Assembly: GCA_916988195.3 (NCBI GenBank)
Contig: CAKASQ030000005.1
Span: 1 to 64,000 of the forward strand
Source of the DNA: Oscillospiraceae bacterium
GTDB taxonomy: Bacteria; Bacillota; Clostridia; Oscillospirales; Oscillospiraceae
Direction: 5' to 3'
Length of the DNA: 64,000 bases
Shown here: positions 9,108 through 17,130 of the stretch, piece by piece
Layout: every line of letters begins with the position of its first letter
Position numbering within the stretch: the first letter of the stretch is position 1
Notes under the pieces: generated by a model
Databases searched by the model: none
Told to the model about the DNA's origin: nothing
The model's input: only the letters and a program-made list of their open reading frames with translations
Program-made: the position numbers and the translations under genes

Positions 9108-12100
9108 TCACTTCTTGCAGCGCCAGAGGAAGGTCACGATCTGCGCTCTGGTGCAATCCGCATTGGGGCTGAATGTCGTGCTGGTGGTTCCCTTGGTGAT
9201 GTTCTCCTTGACCGCCCACAATACCGCATCAGCATAGTAGGCGGTGGACTTCACATCAGCAAAGGGATTGGCTGTACCCGCTGCCGGGGACTTCTCAGAA
9301 CGCCACAGGAATGTGACGATCTGGGCACGGGAGCAGGTCATGTTGGGGCTGAACGTGGTGTCGCTGGTGCCCTTGGTGATGCCGTTTTCTACCGCCCACA
9401 GCACCGCGTCGTAATAGTAGCTGCCCACAGGAACGTCGGTGAAGGGCATGGTGCTGGTTTTAGAGGCGGGGCTTCCAGCGGTGCGCCACAGGAAGGTCAC
9501 GGCCTGCGCACGGGTGCAGATGCCGTCCGGGGAGAAATGGGTATCATCGGTTCCCTTGGTAATGCCGTTCTCCACTGCCCAATCCACAGCATCCTCATAA
9601 TAGCTGCCGGTGGCTACATCCACAAACACGCCGGTCTGGGGGTTGCCGTTGGCTTTCATAAAGATGACCTCGATGGTATGGGTTCTGCTGACATTCTCAA
9701 AGGTGTAGGACTTCACCGCGCCGATGCTCTTGCCGTCGATCTTGACATTGGCAACAGCATAGCCCTTATCCGGGGTGATGGTGAAGGTCTGATCCCGGCC
9801 CTCACGGACGCTGACATTGCCGGAGGGAGCAATGGAGCCGCCAGCCCCGGCAGTTGCCTTGATGGTGTAGTAGCTGTAGCCGCTGCCGCCACCGCCATTG
9901 TAGCGCCAGTGCGCCGTATAGCTGCGGTCGCCAGTGCTACCCGTTGGGATGGTGACGGTCATATTATTCTCGCCGTCAAGCCCTGTGCCGCTCCAGCCGG
10001 TGAAGGTGTAGCCGGGCCGGGTGGGGGTATTGAGGGTGATGGCATCCGATTCAACGGTATAGGAATCCGGGTTCCCGGTCGCTGTACCGTTGTTCAGGTT
10101 GTAGGAAATGGTGTACCGTTCGAGCGTCCACTGCGCCGTGACGGTCATATTCTCAGCGGGCATCGTTGCCGGGAGCGCAGGACTCCAGCCGGCAAACGTG
10201 TAGCCGGTCTTGGTCGGGTCGGCAGGGGCGGTGATGGCCGTACCGTAGTCCTGCGTGATGGGGGTAACAACACTGCCTCCGGCAGTATCAAAGGTGATCG
10301 TGTACTGATTGATCTCCCACTTTGCCCAGTATTCCTTATTGCCCATTTCTGTACCGCCGATCGCCGTAACAGGAGAGCCGGTCAGATTTTCGTTGTCATA
10401 CCAGCCCTTGAAGGTGTACCCGGTGCGCGTCACATCTGTCGGGAGTGTTGCGCCCACGCCGTAGGTGTATTCGGTGACATTGCCGTTGTTGATCGTGCCG
10501 CCGTTCGTGTTCAGCGTGACGGTGTAGGCATTTGCTTCCCACTTCGCCCAATATTCCTTGTTGCCCGTTTCGGTGTCGCTGATTGCCGTAACAGGAAAGC
10601 CGGTCAAGCCTTCGTTGTCATACCATCCCTTGAACGTATATCCCGTATAGGTCATATCGTCGGCTGTCGGAAGCGTTGCACCCACGCCGTAGGTGTATCC
10701 GGTGACATTGCCGCTGTTGATCGTGCCGCCGTTTGTGTTCAGCGTGACGGTGTAGGTATTTGCTTCCCACTTCGCCCAATACTCTTTATTACCCGTTTCT
10801 GCACCGCCGATTGCCGTAACAGGATTGCCGGTCAAGCCTTCGTTATCATACCAGCCCTTGAAGGTGTACCCGGTGCGCGTCACATCTGTCGGGAGTGTTG
10901 CGCCCACGCCGTAGGTATAGCCTGTGACATCCTTCCCGTCTGCGATCGTGCCGCCGTTCGTATTCAAGGTTACGGCGTAGGTCGGGGCTGTCCACTGCAC
11001 AGTCAGTTTCGTCACCTCAGCCGGAACAATGGCACCGGGCGCGTAGAGCTTGCCGTCGCTGCCAAGCCACATGAAGTAGCTGCCTGTATTTCCGGCCGGA
11101 CGGGTCAGGCCGTTGGATGCAGGCGCGGTAAACTTGCTGCCGTTTTTCACGATGATGTGAATAGCATCGGAGCTGCCGCCCAGCTTGCCGCCGTTCAGGT
11201 CAAGGGTAACGACCTTCAGTCCGTCAGAATCCAGTGTGTCAGCGTTCAGGATTTCAAGCACGGGGCGGAAACCGACGAACAGGAGGGAGTACGAAGCATA
11301 GTAGCTGCGCCAGTAGCGGGCCGAACTGTGCCCGCGAACCGCACGGATCGACGCATCAGCATGGTTGTCCTGTCCAAAGGAATACTTACGTGACCAGTTT
11401 TTGATATACCCAGATGTATTATCCTTCCAGTCTTGATTTGCCTTATCTAAAATCGCATCCCATTCGTTGCTTTTCGGGATGCCTCGCGTACTACTATCGT
11501 CTTTGCCATTATTATTATTAGACTGACTCCCTGCCGACGGCGCCCGCATGGTGTAGTCCACGCCGCCGCTGGCATAATTTTTGCCGAAAATCAGACCTTT
11601 CGTATTTAAGTCATCCCAGCTTACCGTATGCGTTACGGCATAGTCCGCCACAAACAGGCTGTGGGCGTATTTGTTCTGCTGTGCATATTCCTCGGTGGTC
11701 GCCATCGCAGACGTGAGCTTGTAGGCTTCTATTGTTCCCGCATAGGTAAAGGGAACATAGTGCTGCGTCGTGTCCGGCAGATCGCCGTTTGCCGTTCCGG
11801 GAATATTCATCGCTGATAGGTCAAAGTAATATCTGCCGCCGGGAGCGAGGGAAAACTGCTCGTCAGGCGAATCATTAGCCAATAGCATTGGCGCAGCCAG
11901 CGCCCCCAATGCAGCGGCAGCTTCCGCATACCGGGTCATATCCAGCTCATCGATTTCCTCGTCGGAGAGCTTCTCCTTCGCCTCGTCGATGGCCTCAAGC
12001 TGCGCCTTGACTTCTTCGGCGTTATTTTCAGTGATTTCTTCTGCATTCGGTAAACCGTCGATCATGGCCTGTACCTGATCTGCGGCACTCAGCTCTGTGG

Positions 12101-12362
12101 GACCATTCGGATCATCGGCTCTCTCGGTGCTGCCGTTTTCGCCGGTTCTGTCCTCAACAGGGATGTATTGACCGCAGTTCTGCGGTATGGCATTCTCCGC
12201 TCCACAGACAGGGCATTCCTTGTCCATGTTGTCCGTCGTGCAGGCCGTTTCACAGCTGCAAACAGGCGGGGTTTCCGTGCTTTCCTCCGCAAAAGCCGTT
12301 GTTGGCAGCAGTGTCAGCACCATACAGCACATGAGCAGGATGCTGAGCAGTCGTTTTTTCAT
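9108..12362 (-). CDS. large secreted SLH-domain surface protein with Listeria-Bacteroides (Flg_new) repeats
   Basis: A 1084-residue exported protein, probably an adhesin or surface-layer protein. A signal peptide ends near residue 27 (TAFAEE). A Cys-rich segment follows (CSCETACTTDNMDKECPVCG). Residues about 60-450 have no recognised fold. Residues about 455-815 hold six Flg_new/InlB-type repeats (TVTLNTNGG...GYTFKGWYDNE), some nearly identical in DNA. Residues about 905-1084 hold three SLH domains (VDWAVENGITKGT) that bind cell-wall polymers. ATG at 12362 has GAGG 7 bases upstream. Repeat identity makes this gene prone to recombination. It is the main cargo of the ICE. Confidence 0.9.
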   Translation of the reverse strand: MKKRLLSILLMCCMVLTLLPTTAFAEESTETPPVCSCETACTTDNMDKECPVCGAENAIPQNCGQYIPVEDRTGENGSTERADDPNGPTELSAADQVQAMIDGLPNAEEITENNAEEVKAQLEAIDEAKEKLSDEEIDELDMTRYAEAAAALGALAAPMLLANDSPDEQFSLAPGGRYYFDLSAMNIPGTANGDLPDTTQHYVPFTYAGTIEAYKLTSAMATTEEYAQQNKYAHSLFVADYAVTHTVSWDDLNTKGLIFGKNYASGGVDYTMRAPSAGSQSNNNNGKDDSSTRGIPKSNEWDAILDKANQDWKDNTSGYIKNWSRKYSFGQDNHADASIRAVRGHSSARYWRSYYASYSLLFVGFRPVLEILNADTLDSDGLKVVTLDLNGGKLGGSSDAIHIIVKNGSKFTAPASNGLTRPAGNTGSYFMWLGSDGKLYAPGAIVPAEVTKLTVQWTAPTYAVTLNTNGGTIADGKDVTGYTYGVGATLPTDVTRTGYTFKGWYDNEGLTGNPVTAIGGAETGNKEYWAKWEANTYTVTLNTNGGTINSGNVTGYTYGVGATLPTADDMTYTGYTFKGWYDNEGLTGFPVTAISDTETGNKEYWAKWEANAYTVTLNTNGGTINNGNVTEYTYGVGATLPTDVTRTGYTFKGWYDNENLTGSPVTAIGGTEMGNKEYWAKWEINQYTITFDTAGGSVVTPITQDYGTAITAPADPTKTGYTFAGWSPALPATMPAENMTVTAQWTLERYTISYNLNNGTATGNPDSYTVESDAITLNTPTRPGYTFTGWSGTGLDGENNMTVTIPTGSTGDRSYTAHWRYNGGGGSGYSYYTIKATAGAGGSIAPSGNVSVREGRDQTFTITPDKGYAVANVKIDGKSIGAVKSYTFENVSRTHTIEVIFMKANGNPQTGVFVDVATGSYYEDAVDWAVENGITKGTDDTHFSPDGICTRAQAVTFLWRTAGSPASKTSTMPFTDVPVGSYYYDAVLWAVENGITKGTSDTTFSPNMTCSRAQIVTFLWRSEKSPAAGTANPFADVKSTAYYADAVLWAVKENITKGTTSTTFSPNADCTRAQIVTFLWRCKK

Positions 12363-12433
12363 GGTCATTCCTCACTTTCTTCTCGCGCGTCGTCCCGTCC
12401 CCCGTGGGAAGCGCGTTTTGGAGCAAGAGGGGA

Positions 12434-12476
12434 TTGCATCGGGATATATCCCGATGCAAGGGAGTACTCCCTTGCA
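12434..12476. repeat. two overlapping perfect palindromes upstream of the SLH-protein gene
   Basis: Positions 12434-12459 form a perfect 26-bp palindrome centred on GGGATATATCCC. Positions 12455-12476 form a perfect 22-bp palindrome centred on GGGAGTACTCCC. They share TGCAA and lie 72 bp before the SLH-protein start and just beyond the TetR gene stop. They could be operators for the adjacent regulator. Confidence 0.8.
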
Positions 12477-12490
12477 ATACATATTGGCTT

Positions 12491-13207
12491 CTATTTTTGT
12501 GCTGGCAGCGTGATCCCCGCGAGGGAAAACTCAAAGCGCATCGCCAGCGCACGGAACAGCGCCTGCATCACCTGTTCGGAGATCGTGCGGATATCCAGCC
12601 CTTCCACGAACCGGATTGCCTGTTCCGTTTCCTCCTTCGGGACGTTGTACGCCCGCAGACTCATGGTGAGAAACAGCCGCAGCTTTTTTTCCAGTGTCAG
12701 CTCCTCGTCGCAGGGGTGGGCCATGTAGCCGCGCATGATGCTGGCTGAGCCGATCTCCATGTCATAAAAATCGCGGGCAGTCAGCTCCGGCTGATACGGG
12801 CCGAAGATCTGATACAGCTCCTTCGCCGTTTCCCGGAAGATAAATTCAGACGCTTCCTTCTGCGTGTAGGCTTCAATGTAGATCTCCCGCAGGTTTTCGT
12901 TCAGCTCCGTCAGCGTCATCTGGATTGCCGTTTCGACCGCGTAGACATAAATCGGCGGCAGCTTCGCACCCGCCGCGCTTCGCGCCATAGCGAACTGGTT
13001 TTCAAACATGAACTCCACCAGCTCCGTCAATACGCCGTCCTTGGCGCGAAAAATGTTCTGGAACTGGCTGAAAGACACACCGGCCTTTTCGTTGATTTCC
13101 GCCAGCGTGGTCTGCTTGTAGCCCTTTTCCAAAAACAGCTTCACGCAAACGGTCAGTATCCGCTTCTTCGTGGGTAAGCTTGCGCTTGTGATGGCTATGG
13201 GGATCAC
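12491..13207 (-). CDS. TetR/AcrR-family transcriptional regulator
   Basis: A 238-residue regulator. The N-terminal TetR helix-turn-helix covers residues about 12-60 (ILTVCVKLFLEKGYKQTT, then NEKAGVSFSQFQNIFRAKD). The C-terminal ligand domain does not reveal its effector. The start is uncertain: GTG at 13207 has AAAGGAA almost touching it, and no better start is in frame. It precedes the SLH-protein gene on the same strand and is flanked on both sides by related palindromes, which suggests control of itself, the surface protein and perhaps mobC. Confidence 0.85.
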   Translation of the reverse strand: MIPIAITSASLPTKKRILTVCVKLFLEKGYKQTTLAEINEKAGVSFSQFQNIFRAKDGVLTELVEFMFENQFAMARSAAGAKLPPIYVYAVETAIQMTLTELNENLREIYIEAYTQKEASEFIFRETAKELYQIFGPYQPELTARDFYDMEIGSASIMRGYMAHPCDEELTLEKKLRLFLTMSLRAYNVPKEETEQAIRFVEGLDIRTISEQVMQALFRALAMRFEFSLAGITLPAQK

Positions 13208-13400
13208 TTCCTTTCTCTTGTGGTGTAAACACCATTAGTATAGCACAGAAAAGGGCTGGATGCAATAACAAAAAGAAAACGACTTGCGTCTTTTCTTTGA
13301 ACGGGTGCAATTATTGCAATAATTTTCTCCGAAACTGGCCAAAACGCCCTGTTTGGATTGTAGTATGGGTAGAGGGGGAAATACGGGGGTACGGAGTAGT

Positions 13401-13494
13401 CAGCAAGCACAGCAAGCGAGTACCCGCTTGCGGATTTTGCGCTGTTCAGGTCCCTTGCCCGAACAGTCAAAATTGCTTGCTGGGATATCCCAGA
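13401..13494. repeat. palindromes between TetR and mobC genes; possible operator or oriT region
   Basis: GCAAGCG and CGCTTGC flank AGTACC (13412-13431), and CTGGGATATCCCAG (13480-13493) is a perfect palindrome. CTGTTC...GAACAG lies between them (13442-13466). The two core types match those at 12434-12476. The position just before mobC also fits an origin of transfer. No nick site can be named. Confidence 0.6.
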
Positions 13495-13519
13495 CCCTTA
13501 TAAGAAACGGAGGCTGCCC

Positions 13520-13849
13520 ATGGCAAACCGAAAGCGGAACATTCAGATGAAGTTCTATGTGACGGAGGAGGAAAAACGGCTCATAGATGAAAAGATGGCG
13601 CAGCTCCCCACACGGCGGTACGGCGCGTATCTGCGGAAGATGGCGATAGACGGGTATATCATCCAGCTTGACACCACGGATATCAAGCGGATGAACGCTG
13701 CCCTGTCCGCCATTGGTCGGAACGTCAATCAGATCGCCAAGCGTGTCAACGCCGGAGGCGGCGCGTACAAAGCGGATATGCGGGAGATACAGGAGAGGCT
13801 GGATGAGATATGGCAGTTACAAAGACGCATCCTATCAAGTCAACGCTGA
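13520..13849 (+). CDS. mobC: MobC-like relaxosome accessory protein
   Basis: A 109-residue DNA-binding mobilisation protein. A ribbon-helix-helix-like N-terminus (MKFYVTEEEKRLIDEKM) is followed by the MobC signature (INR-like segment ALSAIGRNVNQIAKRVN). It should bind oriT and help the relaxase. ACGGAGG lies 8 bases before ATG. Its last 40 bases overlap the relaxase gene in another frame, which couples their translation. Confidence 0.88.
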   Translation: MANRKRNIQMKFYVTEEEKRLIDEKMAQLPTRRYGAYLRKMAIDGYIIQLDTTDIKRMNAALSAIGRNVNQIAKRVNAGGGAYKADMREIQERLDEIWQLQRRILSSQR

Positions 13850-15156
13850 AAGCGGCCATTGACTATATCTGCAACCCGGAAAAGACGGACGGAAAACTGC
13901 TTGTATCCTCCTATGGCTGCGCCGCCGAGACTGCGGATATCGAATTTGCCTGGACCCGCCGCCATGCCATCGACAAGGGAACGAACCTGGGCCGTCACCT
14001 GATCCAAGCCTTTCAGCCTGGGGAGGTCACGCCGGAGCAGGCCCATGAGATCGGCATGGAGCTGGCAAGGGAGATCCTGGGCGGCAGGTATGAGTTTGTC
14101 CTGACCACCCACATAGACCGGGATCATGTTCATAACCACCTGATTTTCAATGCCGTCAGCTTTGCGGATCACAAGCACTACCATTCCAACAAGCGCAGCT
14201 ATCACTTCATCCGCCGCACCTCAGACCGGATCTGCAAGGAACACGGCCTGTCCGTCATCGTTCCCGGCCAGGACAGGGGCAAAAGCTACATCGAGCATCA
14301 GGCGGAGCGGACCGGCATCAGCTATAAGGCGAAGCTGCGCGCCGCCATCGACCAGCTGCTGCCCGGCTGCCATGATTTAGAGGAGCTGCTGGTGCGGTTG
14401 CAGCGGGAGGGCTATGCGCTCAAGCGGGGCAAGTATATTTCCGCCAGAGCGCCGGGACAGGAGCGCTTCACAAGGCTAAAGACCCTGGGCGCGGACTATG
14501 CCGAGGACGCCCTGACCGCACGGATGGCCGGACGCGCCAGACCCTCCCGCCAGCCGAAGCAGCAGAGCGGAAAAATCAGCCTGCTTATAGATATTCAGAA
14601 CAACATCAAGGCCCAGCAGAGCGCGGGCTACCGCCATTGGGCGACCATCGAGAATCTGAAACGCATCGCCGAGACCAGCAACTTCCTGACGGAGCATGGA
14701 ATCGGCAGCATGGATGAGCTGACGGAGCGCTGCGAGGCGGCTGCCGCCTCCGCCGCCCGGCTGAAAGCGGAGCTGCGGGAGACCGGGGCGCGGATCGAGG
14801 AGCTGACGCTGAAAATAAAGCACGTCGCCGCCTACCGTCAGCTCAAGCCAATCTACGACCGCTATCAGGCGTCGAAGGACAAAGAGAAGTTCCTGCGGGG
14901 CTATGAGAGGGAGATCATTCTCTTTGAGGCCGCCGCCAGAGAGTGCAAGCGCCTGGGCGCCGTGCCCCTGCCGTCCGCGGAGCGGATGCAGGCGGAAATG
15001 GACGCGCTCACCGCCCGGAGGGCGGCGCTGACCGCCGAGCGTCAGAAGGCGCGGCGGGAGGAGCAGGACTACGCCGCCGTGCGCCGGAACGTGGAGGAGT
15101 TCCTGTCCCCGCCCCGGCAGGTGCCGGCACGGCAGAAGGATATGGAGCTGGAATGA
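13810..15156 (+). CDS. MobP-type relaxase/mobilisation nuclease
   Basis: A 448-residue relaxase that nicks oriT and pilots the strand into the recipient. Candidate catalytic Tyr is Y19 in DYICNPEKT. The metal-binding motif III HIDRDHVHNH is at 101-110. The region after about residue 240 is helical and rich in Arg and Glu, with coiled-coil character, and probably contacts the coupling protein. The start lies inside the mobC gene. Confidence 0.92.
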   Translation: MAVTKTHPIKSTLKAAIDYICNPEKTDGKLLVSSYGCAAETADIEFAWTRRHAIDKGTNLGRHLIQAFQPGEVTPEQAHEIGMELAREILGGRYEFVLTTHIDRDHVHNHLIFNAVSFADHKHYHSNKRSYHFIRRTSDRICKEHGLSVIVPGQDRGKSYIEHQAERTGISYKAKLRAAIDQLLPGCHDLEELLVRLQREGYALKRGKYISARAPGQERFTRLKTLGADYAEDALTARMAGRARPSRQPKQQSGKISLLIDIQNNIKAQQSAGYRHWATIENLKRIAETSNFLTEHGIGSMDELTERCEAAAASAARLKAELRETGARIEELTLKIKHVAAYRQLKPIYDRYQASKDKEKFLRGYEREIILFEAAARECKRLGAVPLPSAERMQAEMDALTARRAALTAERQKARREEQDYAAVRRNVEEFLSPPRQVPARQKDMELE

Positions 15157-15259
15157 CCCCTGGGACAAACTTTTTGCCGCGATCTGCGTTTTCCCCTGGG
15201 CTTTTGCCGAAACGTCAGATATAATGAAGATACAAACGATTTTGAAGGAGGCGAACCCC

Positions 15260-15619
15260 ATGACAAGAGGCGAGGCCTTAAAAGACTTTTTCCGCAAGAC
15301 CATCCTGCCGGTGGCGTCGGCCGCGCTGCTGTACTGCATCTTCCGCTCCGCCTGCGTAAAGAACGGGGAGCTGGATTATCTCTGGCTCTGGATCCTCTGC
15401 GGGCTGCCATTTGGGATCTGGCGGCTGCGGCTCTGGATCATACCGGGCGGCGGCTCTCTGGGCGGCGGGATCGCCCTGTTCCTTCTGAACTTCGTCTTTG
15501 CCGGCCTTATCGGCGGCTGCGTCCTTGTCTGGCGGCTGCTGGTGGCGGCGTGGTACATCCCGGTCACGGCGTACCGCCTGCTGACGGCAGACAGGTATTC
15601 CTTCCTCCCGGAGGAGTAG
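15260..15619 (+). CDS. small membrane protein of the ICE (perhaps DUF6050)
   Basis: A 119-residue protein with three to four hydrophobic segments (about 12-27, 34-50, 64-85 and 90-105) and a charged N-terminus. GAAGGAGG lies 8 bases before ATG. Similar small membrane proteins follow the relaxase in Tn1549-like elements. The DUF6050 assignment is from memory and weak. It lies 103 bp after the relaxase gene on the same strand. Confidence 0.55.
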   Translation: MTRGEALKDFFRKTILPVASAALLYCIFRSACVKNGELDYLWLWILCGLPFGIWRLRLWIIPGGGSLGGGIALFLLNFVFAGLIGGCVLVWRLLVAAWYIPVTAYRLLTADRYSFLPEE

Positions 15620-15869
15620 GATCCGCGCCATGGAAATGTGGAAAACGGCCGCTTTGCCGATGGAAAACGCATTCACGGCCCGATGGAAAAGCCGCTGCCT
15701 TTCCCACAGCCCGCAAACACCGTTTCCCACAGCACCGCCCGGCTTGGCCGTTTGCCCACAATCCCACAGCGCCTACGACTGCTGCTGCCGCAAAAATCGC
15801 ATTCCCTGATAGAAAAAATCATCATTTCATGGTAGAATGGGGATAGCCCATCGAAGGAGGGAAAAGCCC

Positions 15870-16757
15870 ATGGACGAGAACAATTCCATCCAGCTTTTTG
15901 AAGATAGAAAGATCCGCACTGCCTGGGACGAGGAAAAGGAAGAATGGTATTTCTCCGTAGTGGATGTGATCGCCGTTCTGACCGATCAGCCAACGGCAAG
16001 AAGCGCCAGCACCTATTGGGCGGTTTTGAAAAAGCGTCTGAAAGAGGAGGGCGCAAGTGAACTGCTTACAAATTGTAAGCAGTTGAAAATGCGGGCAACA
16101 GACGGAAAGATGCGTCTAACGGACGTTGCCAGCACGGAACAGCTTCTGCGCATCATCCAGTCCATCCCGTCGCCCAAGGCAGAACCGTTCAGGCGTTGGC
16201 TGGCTCAGGTCGGCCGGGAACGCATCGAGGAGACCATCGACCCGGAGCAGGCCATCGACCGGGCGCTGGAGACCTACCAGAAGAAGGGCTATGATGCCGA
16301 CTGGATCCACCAGCGCATCCTCTCCATCCGCGTCCGCAACGAGCTCACCGCCGAATGGCAGGCGCGGGGCGTGGAGCAGGGCCGGGAATACGCCATCCTC
16401 ACCGACGAGATCACAAAGGCCTGGTCCGGCATGACCACCCGGCAATACAAAAACCTGAAAGGGCTCAAAAAGGAAAACCTCCGGGACAACATGAGCACAT
16501 TGGAGATCGTGCTGAACATGCTGGCCGAAACCACGACCACGGAGCTTTCCAAGGTCCATCAGCCGGAGGGCTTTGAGGAAAGCCGGATCGTCGCCCGGCG
16601 CGGCGGCAAGGTGGCGGGAGACGCGCGGCGCGCCATCGAAGCGGACACCGGGCGGCCCGCCGTCACAGCGGAGAACGCCGCCCAGCTCAACGCCGTGGTG
16701 ACGGATGTGATCCAGGGCGTGGCGGAAGCGGACAAGCCCAACGAGGACGAGAAATAA
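15870..16757 (+). CDS. Bro-N domain (phage antirepressor-like) protein
   Basis: A 295-residue protein. The N-terminal Bro-N-like domain covers residues about 3-105 (FEDRKIRTAWDEEKEEWYFSVVDVIAVLT). A DinD-type C-terminal part follows (RRWLAQVGRERIEE, DRALETYQKKGYDADWI). Such proteins are common in phages and ICEs and may act in regulation or the DNA-damage response. GAAGGAGG lies 9 bases before ATG. It has a 250-bp upstream gap and its own terminator, so it is probably an independent unit. Confidence 0.75.
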   Translation: MDENNSIQLFEDRKIRTAWDEEKEEWYFSVVDVIAVLTDQPTARSASTYWAVLKKRLKEEGASELLTNCKQLKMRATDGKMRLTDVASTEQLLRIIQSIPSPKAEPFRRWLAQVGRERIEETIDPEQAIDRALETYQKKGYDADWIHQRILSIRVRNELTAEWQARGVEQGREYAILTDEITKAWSGMTTRQYKNLKGLKKENLRDNMSTLEIVLNMLAETTTTELSKVHQPEGFEESRIVARRGGKVAGDARRAIEADTGRPAVTAENAAQLNAVVTDVIQGVAEADKPNEDEK

Positions 16758-16766
16758 GCAAAAAAA

Positions 16767-16816
16767 GAAGCGGGGACGCAGCCAACGGATATACCGAAGG
16801 CCGCGTCCCCGCTTTC
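16767..16816 (+). terminator. terminator after the Bro-N gene
   Basis: GAAGCGGGGACGC-GCC pairs with GGC-GCGTCCCCGCTTTC, starting about 10 bp after the stop. Confidence 0.7.
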
Positions 16817-16932
16817 GCTATGGGCGCGGATGGGAAAGTGTCGAAAACCGCTGCTTTTTCGCCGCAGGAGCGCGGAAAAAAGCACGGATGGGAAATCATA
16901 AGGGCATGGTCTGAAAACGCCGCCACGGGGGA

Positions 16933-17130
16933 CTATTTTGCCCGTTTCCCTCCCTTATCCATGCCTTTTTTCACACGCTGGGACTGGAAGTGTGGGCAGT
17001 CCAGCACCACCGCCCGGAAGCTCTGCTTGCAGGGATGGACACAGCCCTTGCAGAGCCGGTTGTACTGCCGCCTGCCATTCTCCCCCAGGAAGAAGGCCCA
17101 TTCCAGCCGCCACTTCACGCCCCGGCTCAT
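16933..17130 (-). CDS. small Cys-rich ICE protein
   Basis: A 65-residue basic protein with four cysteines, C27, C30, C34 and C45 (LCKGCVHPCKQSF...DCPHF), suggesting a small zinc site. The start codon overlaps the stop of the ArdA-like gene (ATGA), preceded by GGGGGA. It is the last gene of the long transfer operon. Function is unknown. Confidence 0.65.
   Translation of the reverse strand: MSRGVKWRLEWAFFLGENGRRQYNRLCKGCVHPCKQSFRAVVLDCPHFQSQRVKKGMDKGGKRAK

Noticed and set aside
9537-11393. Long plus-strand open frame opposite the SLH-protein gene
   Set aside because: It mirrors the repetitive GC-rich coding strand, has no ribosome site and gives no family-like protein.
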